Shown one piece after another: positions 10,671-21,693 of a stretch of DNA of 64,000 bases. Within the stretch, counting starts at the first letter, position 1. Every line of letters starts with the position of its first letter. The notes below the pieces were generated by a model. The model ran no database searches. It was not told the DNA's origin and saw only the letters and a program-made list of their open reading frames with translations. Made by a program: the position numbers and the translations under genes. Origin of the DNA: Buchnera aphidicola (Hyalopterus amygdali) (lineage in GTDB: Bacteria; Pseudomonadota; Gammaproteobacteria; Enterobacterales; Enterobacteriaceae); NCBI RefSeq assembly GCF_964059015.1, contig NZ_OZ060383.1:310001-374000 (forward strand), given 5' to 3'.

Positions 10671-11870
10671 ATGTATAAGCCTATATATATATTTATTGGT
10701 TTACGTTACTTATATAATCACAATTTACCCAATTTCAAAAAAATGTTAATTATTTTGTCAATTGTAGGTATAAGCATTAGTATTTCTTCAATTATCATTA
10801 CTATATCTATAATTAATGGAATTCAAAATAAATTTAAAAATAAAGTTTTATCTTTTATTCCACATATAATTATTACTAATCAATACGAAAAAATGAAAAA
10901 ATCGGATTTTCCTGAAAAAATGTTAAAGTTAAAAAATATTGAAAATATTACCGATTTTATCAGCAAAAAAGTTATTATTAAAAGTAAAAATGAAATTAAT
11001 ATGGGAGAGATAATTGGGATTAATAAAAAAGATAAAAATATCATAAAAAATTACAATATTAAAAATATTTTCAATACTCTTAATTCAAAAAAAAATAATA
11101 TAATTATAGGGATAGAATTATTTAAAAAATTAAATATTCATATTAACGATAAAATTACACTTATTCTGTTACCTAAAAAAAAAGAGAATTTTTTAAAAAA
11201 TCATATTTCTGTTAACTTGTTTCAAGTTACTGGAGTATTTTCAACTAATAGTGAAATTGATAATTATCAGATATTGATGAATCGAAAAAATGCTTTAAAT
11301 TTTTTTCATTATAATAAAAATTATATTACGGGTTGGAGAATATGGTTAAAAAATCCATTAAAATTAGATACTCAAAAAATAAAAAATTTAAATAAAAATT
11401 TTATAATATTAGACTGGAAAATGAAAATAGGTGAGTTATTTCAATCTATAGAAATTGAAAAATATATTATGTTTTTTTTCTTAATATTAATTTTATTAAT
11501 AGCCACTTTAAATATGGTTATATCTTTAATAATATATGTATTAGAAAAAAAATATAGCATTGTAATTTTTCAATCGCAGGGATTGTCTAATTATAAAATT
11601 ATGTTAATATTTATTATATTAAGTTCGATTTTATCTATAATTGGCAACTTTTTTGGTACAATACTCAGTATTATTCTAATAATAGAAAGGGATTTTTTGA
11701 AATTTTTAATAAATATATTTTTTTTTGATGTCGACATTCCTATAATAATCCTACCTACTCAAATTTTAATAATTAATCTTATATCTATATTAATTACAGT
11801 TTTTTCAACTTTATATCCAATTTGGCATATTGTTAATTCTACACCATCTAAAATATTATCGCATGAATAA
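10671..11870 (+). CDS. lolC: Lipoprotein-releasing ABC transporter permease LolC
   Basis: LolC is an inner-membrane subunit of the LolCDE complex, which detaches outer-membrane lipoproteins and hands them to LolA. The 399 residues equal the E. coli length. One membrane segment follows the N-terminal IFIGLRYLY motif (about residues 25-48), then comes a large periplasmic domain, then three C-terminal membrane segments ending in STLYPIWHIV. The start aligns with E. coli MYQPVALFIGLRY. lolD overlaps its last 8 bases (ATGAATAA), which suggests translational coupling. Like its partner LolE, it is rich in Ile, Lys and Asn. Confidence 0.95.
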   Translation: MYKPIYIFIGLRYLYNHNLPNFKKMLIILSIVGISISISSIIITISIINGIQNKFKNKVLSFIPHIIITNQYEKMKKSDFPEKMLKLKNIENITDFISKKVIIKSKNEINMGEIIGINKKDKNIIKNYNIKNIFNTLNSKKNNIIIGIELFKKLNIHINDKITLILLPKKKENFLKNHISVNLFQVTGVFSTNSEIDNYQILMNRKNALNFFHYNKNYITGWRIWLKNPLKLDTQKIKNLNKNFIILDWKMKIGELFQSIEIEKYIMFFFLILILLIATLNMVISLIIYVLEKKYSIVIFQSQGLSNYKIMLIFIILSSILSIIGNFFGTILSIILIIERDFLKFLINIFFFDVDIPIIILPTQILIINLISILITVFSTLYPIWHIVNSTPSKILSHE

Positions 11871-12552
11871 TAATGTAATTTTACAATGTATTAATTTAAA
11901 AAAATCTTTTTATATAAAAAAAGAAGAAATAAAAATTTTAAAAAACATATCATTAACAATAAAAAAAGGTGACATAACTATTATTACTGGAAAATCAGGT
12001 TCTGGAAAAAGTACATTTTTGAACTTATTAAGCGGACTTGATAAACCATCGTCTGGAAGAATATTATTTAATGGTATATTATTAAATTCTATGTCATCTA
12101 ATGAAATAGCAGTTTTAAGAAATTTAAAACTGGGATTTATATTTCAATTTCATCATTTACTTTTAGATTTTAATGTTCTTGAAAACGTAGCTATGCCTAT
12201 GCTAATTGCAAAAAAAAGTATTAAAGAATCAAAAGAAAAATCATATGAAATATTAAAAAAAATTGATTTAGAGAAAAAATTAAATCAATATCCATCTCAA
12301 TTATCTGGTGGTGAAAGACAACGTGTCGCTATTGCTCGAGCAATGATAAATAAACCTAATTTAATAATTGCAGATGAACCAACAAGTCATTTAGACGAAA
12401 AAAACAAAAAAATTATTTTTAATTTAATATTAGAATTGAATAAGGAATTAAATACTTCTTTTTTGATTGTAACACATGATCTTATTTTTATAAAAGAAGC
12501 ACCTATTTTACTTGAAATGAAAAATGGTCAGTTACTTAATAACAAAAATTAA
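11863..12552 (+). CDS. lolD: Lipoprotein-releasing ABC transporter ATPase LolD
   Basis: LolD is the cytoplasmic ATPase of LolCDE. Walker A is GKSGSGKST, the signature is LSGGERQRVAIARA and Walker B is LIIADEPTS; the Q-loop segment FIFQFHHLLLDF is the form typical of LolD. I place the start at the ATG at 11863, overlapping the lolC stop, because translation from there (MNNNVILQCINLKKSF) aligns with the E. coli start. A longer frame from a TTG at 11830 is not supported. E. coli's EPTGNLD reads EPTSHLD here. lolE follows 18 bp later, so lolCDE is one operon. Confidence 0.95.
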   Translation: MNNNVILQCINLKKSFYIKKEEIKILKNISLTIKKGDITIITGKSGSGKSTFLNLLSGLDKPSSGRILFNGILLNSMSSNEIAVLRNLKLGFIFQFHHLLLDFNVLENVAMPMLIAKKSIKESKEKSYEILKKIDLEKKLNQYPSQLSGGERQRVAIARAMINKPNLIIADEPTSHLDEKNKKIIFNLILELNKELNTSFLIVTHDLIFIKEAPILLEMKNGQLLNNKN

Positions 12553-12570
12553 TATAAAAAGAAATATTCA

Positions 12571-13803
12571 ATGAATTTTTTATCTTTTTTAATAGCAAAA
12601 AGATTACATCAAAAAAATAATACTACATTATTAATTTCTATTTTATCTAAAATAGGAATTTCTATTAGTATATTTGTTTTAATCTTAAGTTTTAGCGCTT
12701 TAAATGGATTTCAAATATTAATTAAAAAAAATATTTTATCAGCTTTGCCTCATGGGATTATTGTGTTGACAAAGAAATCAATATTAAATTGGAAAGATAT
12801 TACAAAAAAAATAAGATTTATACCTGGGATTATTTATTCTGAGCCCTATATTTTTATGAATAGCATTTTGTTAAAAAACAATGAAATAAAATTTTTTAAT
12901 ATTAAAAGTTTTAAAAATATACAATATATAAAAAAATATTTTTCTTTTCAAAAGAAATTATTTAATTTTTCTAAATTATCTCATATGAATAATAATGAAA
13001 TTATTCTTTCTTCTGATTTAGCAGAAAGTTTTTCTATTAGAGAAGGAGATTTTATTAATTTAATTATTTTAAATAAAAAAATTAATTTTAATGTTAAAAA
13101 AGTAAAAAATTATACTTTTAAAGTAAAATCTATATTTTATGCAAATAAAATATCAAATTCCAATATTGGATTAATACCTTTCACTTTTTTTCAAAAAAAA
13201 CTAAAAATAGAAAAAAAAATTGATGCAATTGAACTATATATGTTTGATCCATTTCAAGCAGAAGAAATTATTTCTAAAATAAACAAAAAAGTAAAACAAC
13301 CTCTTTTTTTTTATACATGGATAAACAATTATAAATACATATATCATGATATTAAAATAATTAAAACAATAATATATCTAACAGTATTCTTAATAATAAT
13401 AATTTCATTTTTTAGCGTGATATCTATTTCTTTAAGATTAATAGATAAAAAGACTAAAGATATAGCTATTTTAAAAAGCATAGGTGCCAGCAATATTTTA
13501 ATTCAATTGATTTTTTTTTTCTATGGGATGCGTTTTATTTTTGTAGGAAATCTAATCGGTTTAATCACAGGTGTGATAACAGTAGTAAATTTTAAAAAAA
13601 TTATGTTTTTTTTAGAAAAAATTTTTAAAGACACTTGTTTATTAAAAAATATTTATTTTAAAAATTTTTTATTATTGAAATTAGAATTATTAGATTTAGT
13701 TATAATTTTTATAAGCACTTTAATGATTGCTGTAATTACAAACTGGTATCCATCGTACTATGCGTTAAAAATAGGTCCCAATAAAATATTAAAAGAATAT
13801 TGA
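12571..13803 (+). CDS. lolE: Lipoprotein-releasing ABC transporter permease LolE
   Basis: LolE is the second permease of LolCDE. It has 410 residues (414 in E. coli) with one N-terminal membrane helix, a periplasmic domain and three C-terminal helices. Matching segments include FSALNGFQ, LPHGII, KDIAILKSIGA and the C-terminal NWYPSYYALKIGPNKIL. Retention of separate LolC and LolE, rather than one permease, follows the enterobacterial arrangement. gapA lies 82 bp downstream on the same strand with its own leader and strong ribosome site. Confidence 0.95.
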   Translation: MNFLSFLIAKRLHQKNNTTLLISILSKIGISISIFVLILSFSALNGFQILIKKNILSALPHGIIVLTKKSILNWKDITKKIRFIPGIIYSEPYIFMNSILLKNNEIKFFNIKSFKNIQYIKKYFSFQKKLFNFSKLSHMNNNEIILSSDLAESFSIREGDFINLIILNKKINFNVKKVKNYTFKVKSIFYANKISNSNIGLIPFTFFQKKLKIEKKIDAIELYMFDPFQAEEIISKINKKVKQPLFFYTWINNYKYIYHDIKIIKTIIYLTVFLIIIISFFSVISISLRLIDKKTKDIAILKSIGASNILIQLIFFFYGMRFIFVGNLIGLITGVITVVNFKKIMFFLEKIFKDTCLLKNIYFKNFLLLKLELLDLVIIFISTLMIAVITNWYPSYYALKIGPNKILKEY

Positions 13804-13855
13804 AAATGTTATTTTTAAAAAAAGAAAAAAATTTTTCATTAAAATATATAATTAA

Positions 13856-14884
<1,029 letters not shown>

Positions 14885-14928
14885 AAAAATTTGTTTTTTA
14901 TATAAAGTATATTTTATTGTTCTAATAT

Positions 14929-14958
14929 GGCAGTATTAAGATCATACTTAGTACTGCC
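14929..14958. terminator. Hairpin terminator between gapA and queF
   Basis: A 12-bp stem (GGCAGTATTAAG with CTTAGTACTGCC, one G-T pair) closes a 6-nt loop, 45 bases past the gapA stop, followed by a T-rich stretch. It lies between convergent gapA and queF and could serve both. Confidence 0.8.
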
Positions 14959-14980
14959 TTATTAATATTTTATTGTTATT

Positions 14981-15769
14981 TTATTGTCTAGACAATCTAA
15001 CAAGAGAAGGTGTGAAAATAGTATTACTACGCCATGGATTTATATCAATTCCACCTCGTCGTGTATATCTTGCATATACACTTAATTTATTAGGTTTACA
15101 AATATTTTGTATGTCATTAAAAATTCTTTCAACACATTCTTCATGAAATTCATTGTGCATACGAAAAGAAATTAAATAACGTAATAATGAATTGTGATCA
15201 ATTTGAAATCCATTGTATGAAATGTATATTGATGCCCAATCAGGTTGTTGAGTAGAAGGACAATTAGATTTAAATAGATTTGTATACAAATTTTCCTGAA
15301 TTATTTTTTTTTTAGAAGATAGCATAAGAAATGATGGATTATATTTATATGATGTTATTTGAATATCTTTTTTATCTATACAAATACCGTGAAAAGATGC
15401 TATTTTTTGATTTCTAATATCATCTACGTCAAATATTTTAACTGTAATATCACCGCAAATACATCTCGTAAGATCAGCAGTTAAAGTATTAATAAAATCA
15501 ATTTCTTGATTAAATTTAATTTGATTAAAACTATTAATATAAAGTTTAAAACTTTTAGATTCAATAATATTAATACTATTACTATCAAATTCTATTTGAG
15601 CAATAGCAATCTTTGGCAATCCATTATAATTTAACCAAGATAATTCATATAAAGTCCATACATCTTTTCCTGAAAAGGGTAAATTAATGTAATTTATTTG
15701 AATTTTTTTGCGATGTTTTTTTCTAGATATAGCTTGTAAAAGATTAAAGTGATTATTTTTGAAAATCAT
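14981..15769 (-). CDS. queF: NADPH-dependent 7-cyano-7-deazaguanine reductase
   Basis: QueF reduces preQ0 to preQ1 in the synthesis of the tRNA base queuosine. The catalytic cysteine is in SNCPSTQQPDW, and the Asp partner and C-terminal block ERIFNDIQNICKPNKLSVYARY follow in recognisable form (quoted in part: LSVYARYTRRGG, DINPWRSN). Length is 262, against 282 in E. coli, so it is the long bimodular type, slightly trimmed at the start. It lies 76 bp downstream of fldA on the same strand. Whether other queuosine genes remain in the genome cannot be told from this window. Confidence 0.95.
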   Translation of the reverse strand: MIFKNNHFNLLQAISRKKHRKKIQINYINLPFSGKDVWTLYELSWLNYNGLPKIAIAQIEFDSNSINIIESKSFKLYINSFNQIKFNQEIDFINTLTADLTRCICGDITVKIFDVDDIRNQKIASFHGICIDKKDIQITSYKYNPSFLMLSSKKKIIQENLYTNLFKSNCPSTQQPDWASIYISYNGFQIDHNSLLRYLISFRMHNEFHEECVERIFNDIQNICKPNKLSVYARYTRRGGIDINPWRSNTIFTPSLVRLSRQ

Positions 15770-15845
15770 ATTTTTTATTTAATAGATGTATTATATTTCG
15801 ATATAAGATTTTTTTAAACGAATTTATCAATTGATAAAAATTTTA

Positions 15846-16358
15846 TTATTCATTGAAATAAGGTAAAATTTCTTTTACCCATGTTTTTATTCTGTCCTTT
15901 GTTTTTTCTGATTGACGATCTTCGTCTAATACTAGTCCTACAAAATAATCTTTATTTAAAAGGGATTTTGAAGATTCAAAATTATATTCTATTGTAGGCC
16001 ATTTTCCAACTATTTTAGCTTGCTTTTTTTTTAATATTTTATATATCAAACCTAATGCATCGCAAAAATATTCTCCATAGTCCTCTTGATCACCACATCC
16101 AAATAGTGCTACTGTTTTATTTAAAAAATTTATTTTTTTAAAAAAAGGTAAAAAATCGTCCCAATCACATTGTATTTCTCCATAATACCAAGTTGGTATA
16201 CCTAGTATTAAATAATCAAAGTTTTCAATATCCTTTTTAGAAACATTACTAATATCATGCAGTATAGCATTATTTTTACCAATTTCTTTGTAAATCAATT
16301 TTGCAACTTTTTCTGTGTTTCCAGTATCACTTCCAAAAAAAATACCTATTTTTTTCAT
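15846..16358 (-). CDS. fldA: Flavodoxin 1
   Basis: FldA is a small FMN electron carrier. The phosphate-binding loop GSDTGNTE is at residues 9-16, the first FMN-stacking loop is [15 protein letters not shown] and the second is [18 protein letters not shown]. It has 170 residues, against 176 in E. coli, with a shortened C-terminal tail. It is the established reductant for IspG and BioB, both encoded in this window, so its retention fits with keeping isoprenoid and biotin synthesis. It is read away from phrB across a 313-bp gap. Confidence 0.97.
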   Translation of the reverse strand: MKKIGIFFGSDTGNTEKVAKLIYKEIGKNNAILHDISNVSKKDIENFDYLILGIPTWYYGEIQCDWDDFLPFFKKINFLNKTVALFGCGDQEDYGEYFCDALGLIYKILKKKQAKIVGKWPTIEYNFESSKSLLNKDYFVGLVLDEDRQSEKTKDRIKTWVKEILPYFNE

Positions 16359-16671
16359 ATTTCTATGCCTATTTTATCAAAATTTGCCGTCTTTTAATAA
16401 AAATATATTTATATTAAAAATAAAAAAAATATTTATCTAAATAAACATTTACTATTTTAAAAAATTGAAATTAAATTTATTTTATATTTAAAATTAGTCA
16501 ATGAATTAAATTAAAAAATGATTTGTTTTTTTTTATTCATGTTATAAAATATATATAACTTTTTTTATTTTGTTAAAAAAATAAAACTTTAAATTTTTAA
16601 AAATTTTTTTTAAAAATATAAAAAACTATAACATATATTTTTTAACATAAAGTAAATATATTTAAAAAAAT
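16359..16671. other. Divergent intergenic region fldA/phrB
   Basis: The 313 bp are almost pure A/T with many short A and T runs. There is no frame of useful length and no clear gene remnant. In E. coli, genes including fur and seqA lie near fldA; none is visible here. Promoters for fldA and phrB should lie here but cannot be picked out reliably. Confidence 0.6.
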
Positions 16672-18113
16672 ATGAAAACTAATTTAGTTTGGTTTCGCAA
16701 TGACTTGCGTGTATATGATAATGCTGCATTATACAATGCTTGTATATCCAATGACGAAAAAGTTATCGGATTATTTATTTCCACTTCAAAGCAATGGAGA
16801 GATGATTTTTTTTCCCCAAAAAAAATATCATTTATTTATCATAATTTAATAAGTTTGAAAGAAGAATTGCTTAAATTAAATATTCATTTACACTATCATG
16901 ATTCTACTGATTTTTTAAGTTCAATTGACTATTTAGTTTATTTTTGTAAAAAATATCAAATAAAAAATTTATTTTATAATTATCAATATGAAATTAATGA
17001 AAGTAATCGAGATAATCTAGTAAAAAAAAACTATTTAAAAAAGGCGTTTGTATAAAAGGATTTCACAGTAACCTATTAATTCCATCTAATCAAATAAAAA
17101 ATACAAACAATCAAGCATATAGAATTTTTTCTTTTTTTAAAAAAAAAGTAGTGTATCATTTATCACAGAATATTCCAGAATGTTTTCCCGCTCCTACCAA
17201 GAGAAAAGCTTTTTCTCATTTTTTTTTATCAAAGTTATCATCAAAAAAAATTATTATTAATTTTAATCAAAAACATTTCCCAATAGGAGAAAAACAAGCT
17301 ATTAATAAATTACATGCTTTTTGCAAAAATAAATTAAAGGCATATTCTTTAAAAAGAAATTTTCCATTTTTAAACAGTACTAGTATGCTGTCTCCATATT
17401 TATCTTTAGGAATAATATCTCCTCGATATTGTTTAAAAGTCATATTGAAAAAATATAAAAATATACCATTAAATATTATTTTAAATTCATCTTGGTTAAA
17501 TGAAATTATATGGCGTGAATTTTATTATCATTTATTAATTAATTTTCCATTATTAGGCCACTCTGAATCATTAATGAAATGGGAAAAAAAAATTAACTGG
17601 ATAGATAATATAAATCACTTTAATGCTTGGAAAGATGGAAAAACAGGATTTCCAATAATAGATGCAGGAATGAGACAATTAAACAAAACAGGTTGGATGC
17701 ATAATAGATTAAGAATGATTACATCGAGTTTTTTAATTAAAAACCTTTTAATTAATTGGCGAAGGGGTGAAAAATATTTCATGTCGCGTTTGATTGATGG
17801 TGATTTCGCAATAAATAATGGCGGATGGCAATGGTCTGCATCAATAGGGAGTGATTCTGTTCCGTATATACGTATTTTTAATCCCATTAATCAGTCAAAA
17901 AATTTTGATAAGTATGGTTTATTTATACGAAAATATTTACCTGAATTAAATATTATTCCAGATAATTATATTCATAATCCACATAATTGGTTAAAAGAAA
18001 ATAATTATAAAATAAATTATCCTCAACCAATTATAAATTATCAAACTAGCAAGGAAAAGGCATTATCAATATACAAAAAAGCACAATTAGATTCAAAAAA
18101 TGAAAAGGTTTAA
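16672..18113 (+). pseudogene. phrB: Deoxyribodipyrimidine photolyase, frameshifted at a poly(A) site
   Basis: PhrB repairs cyclobutane pyrimidine dimers using FADH- and light. The N-terminal antenna domain (NLVWFRNDLRVYDNAAL) is read from 16672 to a stop at 17055. The rest runs in the next frame from about 17030 to 18113, with the FAD-binding segments WLNEIIWREFYYH, GWMHNRLRMITSSFL and INNGGWQWSAS. Homology is continuous across the junction (KKGVCIKGF against E. coli VVCEGF) if one A is added to the A9 run at 17022-17030 or the A6 run at 17037-17042. Everything else looks intact, so it is either a recent pseudogene or a gene rescued by slippage. ybgI starts 5 bp after it. Confidence 0.85.
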
Positions 18114-18118
18114 AATAT

Positions 18119-18862
18119 ATGGAAAATTTTTTATTAGAAAAAATTATTAATCAAAAATTATTAAGCGACCAATATAATGATATTGTACCAAATGGACTCC
18201 AAATAGAAGGTGAAAAAAAAATAAATAAAATTATTACAGGAGTAACTGCATGTCAAGATTTATTAGATAAAGCAGTATTATATAAGGCAAATACTATAAT
18301 AGTACATCATGGTTATTTCTGGAAAAATGAATCTCAATATATTCATAATATGAAAAGAAATAGATTAAAAACTATATTGTCTAATAATATAAATTTGTAT
18401 AGTTGGCATTTGCCTTTGGATGCTCATCCTCAATTAGGAAATAATGTACAGATAGCAAAAAAATTAGATATTTCTATAAAGGGTAATATTACACCTTATG
18501 TTTTTTGGGGTATTTTGAAAGAACATATAAATATTTTTGATTTTTCTAAAAAAATAGAGGAAAAATTTAAAAGAAAACCTACATATATATGTAAAAATAC
18601 TTCAAAAAATATTTCACGTCTAGCTTGGTGTAGCGGAAAAGGACAAAATTTTATAAAACAAGCATATGATTTCGGAGTAGATACTTTTTTAACAGGTGAA
18701 ATCTCAGAAGAAACAACACATATAGCTAAAGAATTAGGTATAAATTTTTTTTCTATGGGACACCATGCTACAGAAAAAGATGGAATTAAATCTTTAGGTG
18801 AATGGTTGCATAATAAATATGATCTGGATGTTAATTTTATTGATATTGAAAACCCTGCATAA
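18119..18862 (+). CDS. ybgI: NIF3-like dinuclear metal-binding protein YbgI
   Basis: This is a NIF3-family protein that is 247 residues long, the same as E. coli YbgI. Its metal ligands are all visible: H63-H64 in IIVHHGYFW, the aspartate in LPLDAHPQLG near 101, and the late histidine and glutamate in GHHATEKDG near 215-219. The family forms hexameric rings with a two-metal centre; GTP cyclohydrolase-like or related hydrolase activity has been proposed, but its role is not settled. It is tightly coupled to phrB, as in the E. coli neighbourhood, so phrB transcription may be kept up to express it. Confidence 0.93.
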   Translation: MENFLLEKIINQKLLSDQYNDIVPNGLQIEGEKKINKIITGVTACQDLLDKAVLYKANTIIVHHGYFWKNESQYIHNMKRNRLKTILSNNINLYSWHLPLDAHPQLGNNVQIAKKLDISIKGNITPYVFWGILKEHINIFDFSKKIEEKFKRKPTYICKNTSKNISRLAWCSGKGQNFIKQAYDFGVDTFLTGEISEETTHIAKELGINFFSMGHHATEKDGIKSLGEWLHNKYDLDVNFIDIENPA

Positions 18863-18950
18863 TAAAAAATATAAATATTTGATATATATTTTTAATATTA
18901 TGATATTTTCAACATAAATAATTTAATTAAAACTATAAATAAAAAAAAAT

Positions 18951-21677
18951 ATGAAAAAAAATACACTAAAAAAGTGGGTTAACTCTTCTTGGTTATCTAG
19001 TAATAATCAAAATTATGTTGAAAAAATATATGAAAATTATTTATCAAATCCAAAATCTGTTGATATTGAATGGCAAAACACATTCTTAAATTTATCAAAA
19101 AAAGATACAAATTATCACAATCAATTAATTAATAATGAAAACAGACTAGAAAAAAAAATAAATAAAATTATTAATGTTTTTCGAAAAAAAGGTTATAAAA
19201 AATCTTTAATTAACCCTATTCAATTTGATAAAAATACCGAAAATATACCTTTAATGAATTTTTTTCATGATATAAATGAAAAAGAACTAAATCAAATAGT
19301 CTCAGTTAATTTTAAAAATTCTACTCAATATCAAACAAAAATTATAGATTTATATAAAGAATTAAATAAAAAGTACTGTGGATCTATTGGTTTTGAATAT
19401 ATGTATATTGAAAATACAATTGAAAAAGAATGGATTACAAAAAATATAGAATTATATTTTCAAGAAAAATCACTATCAAAAAAGGAGAAAATAAGATTTT
19501 TAAAAGAAATTATTTATGCAGAAACATTAGAAAAATATTTAGGAAAAAGATTTTCTGGTGTAAAAAGATTTTCTTTAGAAGGAGCTGAAACATTAGTTAC
19601 TATATTACATGAAATAATAAGATATTCAAAAGAAAACTCTATATCTGAAATTATTATTGGAATGGCTCATAGAGGAAGATTAAATATATTAGTTAATGTA
19701 TTAAATAAAAATCCAAAAATATTATTTGATGAATTTTCTGGTATTAATATTTCAAAAAAAAGAAGTGGAGATGTGAAATATCATATGGGTGGTATTGCAA
19801 AAATTAAAAACGGGGAAAAACAAATATCTTTAAAGTTAGAATATAATCCATCACATTTAGAAATAGTTAATCCAGTTATTTTAGGTGTTGCACGATCCTC
19901 TATAGATCAATTAAAAATCCCAGAAAATAAAATTTTATCAATTAGTATTCATGGTGATGCTTCTATTATTGGACAAGGAGTTACTCAAGAAACACTGAAT
20001 ATGTCTCAAACACAGGCTTATAAAATAGGTGGTACTATTCATATAGTGATTAACAATCAAATTGGATTTACTACCTCTAATCCTAAAAACCTTCGTTCTA
20101 GTAAATATTGTACTGATATTGCTAAAATAATTCAATCTCCTATATTTCACGTAAATTCTGATGATGTAGAAGCTTCTATTTTTGCTATTCAACTAGCGTT
20201 AAAATTTAAAAAAAAATTTAAGAAAGATGTTTTTCTAGATTTAGTATGTTATAGACGTCACGGACATAATGAAGTTGATGATCCTTTTGTAACTCAACCA
20301 ATCATGTATCAAAAAATTCAAAATCATCCTACTATAACTAAAATATATTCTGATTTATTAATTTCTAAAAAATTAATTAAGTCTCATGATATTAAAAAAA
20401 TAATAGAAAAATACAAATCTAATTTAATACAAGGTAAAAATATTTTTTCAAGCAAAAAAAATATAAATTTTCAATATGAAAATGAAAATTTTCTTCAAAA
20501 AAAAGAAAAAAAAGATACTGAATTAACTTTTTTAAATATTAAAAATTTATTTTATTCTATTAATAATATCCCTAATTCAATTTCAGTTCATCATCGAGTT
20601 CAAAAAATTTACCAAGAAAGAAGAGAAATGTACGAGGAAAAAAGATTAATTGATTGGGGAGCAGCTGAATCTTTAGCATATGCAACAATATTAAGTCAAG
20701 GAATTTCATGTCGCCTTTCAGGAGAAGATATAAGCAGAGGGACATTTTTTCATCGTCATGCATTCATTCATGATCAAAAAAATGGTTCTATTTATATTCC
20801 CTTACAAAACATAAGTAAAAATCAAGGTAAATTCGAAATTTTTGATTCTGTTTTATCTGAAGAAGCAGTATTAGCATTTGAATATGGATATTCATTATTC
20901 CCATCAAATAATTTGACAATTTGGGAAGCACAATTTGGTGATTTTGTGAATGGTGCACAAGTAGTAATTGATCAATTCATTAGTTCTAGCGAACAAAAAT
21001 GGAATAAAAAATCCAACTTAGTAATTTTTTTACCACATGGTTATGAAGGACAAGGACCTGAGCATTCTTCCGCTAGAATTGAAAGATTTCTTCAACTTTG
21101 TGCAGAAGAAAATATGCAAATATGTATACCAACTGTATCTTCTCAAATATTTCATTTATTAAGACGTCAAATATTTAATGAAATTTGTAAACCATTGATT
21201 ATTTTCACTCCTAAATCTCTTTTAAGAAATAATATGGCGAGTTCTTCCTTAAGAAGCTTAATTAATGGAAAGTTTAAAACTGTAATACATGAAATAGATA
21301 AAAACCAAAAACCGAGAAAACGGGTTATCTTTTGTTCTGGTAAAATATATTACGATCTTTTAGAATATTGTAATAATTATCTTATCAATAATATTGCATT
21401 AATTCGAATTGAACAATTATATCCTTTTCCTCAAAATAAAATATTAAAAATATTAAAAAATTATTTATATATAAAAGATTTTATTTGGTGTCAAGAAGAA
21501 CCACAGAATCAAGGTGCATGGTTTTATATAAAGCAATATTTGCATACTCTCTTACCATCTAATTCTTATTTAAATTATATTGGACGTCCACCTTCTGCAT
21601 CAACTGCAGTTGGTCATATTATAATGCACAGAAAAGAACAGGAAAAAATAATACATAATGCATTAAATATAAAATAG
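18951..21677 (+). CDS. sucA: 2-oxoglutarate dehydrogenase E1 component
   Basis: SucA is the thiamine-diphosphate E1 subunit, decarboxylating 2-oxoglutarate and passing succinyl to the lipoyl arm of SucB. It has 908 residues, against 933 in E. coli, with the shortfall in the poorly conserved N-terminal region and a middle linker. Clear blocks include [73 protein letters not shown] and [16 protein letters not shown]. The start aligns with E. coli ([11 protein letters not shown]). sucB begins 16 bp after its stop. sdh, gltA and sucCD, which flank these genes in E. coli, are missing. Confidence 0.97.
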   Translation: MKKNTLKKWVNSSWLSSNNQNYVEKIYENYLSNPKSVDIEWQNTFLNLSKKDTNYHNQLINNENRLEKKINKIINVFRKKGYKKSLINPIQFDKNTENIPLMNFFHDINEKELNQIVSVNFKNSTQYQTKIIDLYKELNKKYCGSIGFEYMYIENTIEKEWITKNIELYFQEKSLSKKEKIRFLKEIIYAETLEKYLGKRFSGVKRFSLEGAETLVTILHEIIRYSKENSISEIIIGMAHRGRLNILVNVLNKNPKILFDEFSGINISKKRSGDVKYHMGGIAKIKNGEKQISLKLEYNPSHLEIVNPVILGVARSSIDQLKIPENKILSISIHGDASIIGQGVTQETLNMSQTQAYKIGGTIHIVINNQIGFTTSNPKNLRSSKYCTDIAKIIQSPIFHVNSDDVEASIFAIQLALKFKKKFKKDVFLDLVCYRRHGHNEVDDPFVTQPIMYQKIQNHPTITKIYSDLLISKKLIKSHDIKKIIEKYKSNLIQGKNIFSSKKNINFQYENENFLQKKEKKDTELTFLNIKNLFYSINNIPNSISVHHRVQKIYQERREMYEEKRLIDWGAAESLAYATILSQGISCRLSGEDISRGTFFHRHAFIHDQKNGSIYIPLQNISKNQGKFEIFDSVLSEEAVLAFEYGYSLFPSNNLTIWEAQFGDFVNGAQVVIDQFISSSEQKWNKKSNLVIFLPHGYEGQGPEHSSARIERFLQLCAEENMQICIPTVSSQIFHLLRRQIFNEICKPLIIFTPKSLLRNNMASSSLRSLINGKFKTVIHEIDKNQKPRKRVIFCSGKIYYDLLEYCNNYLINNIALIRIEQLYPFPQNKILKILKNYLYIKDFIWCQEEPQNQGAWFYIKQYLHTLLPSNSYLNYIGRPPSASTAVGHIIMHRKEQEKIIHNALNIK

Positions 21678-21693
21678 CATAAAAGGATAAAAA

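Noticed and set aside
16359..16671. Hidden small gene in the fldA/phrB gap
   Set aside because: Only A/T-rich runs with stops in every frame; no remnant of the genes next to E. coli fldA could be made out.
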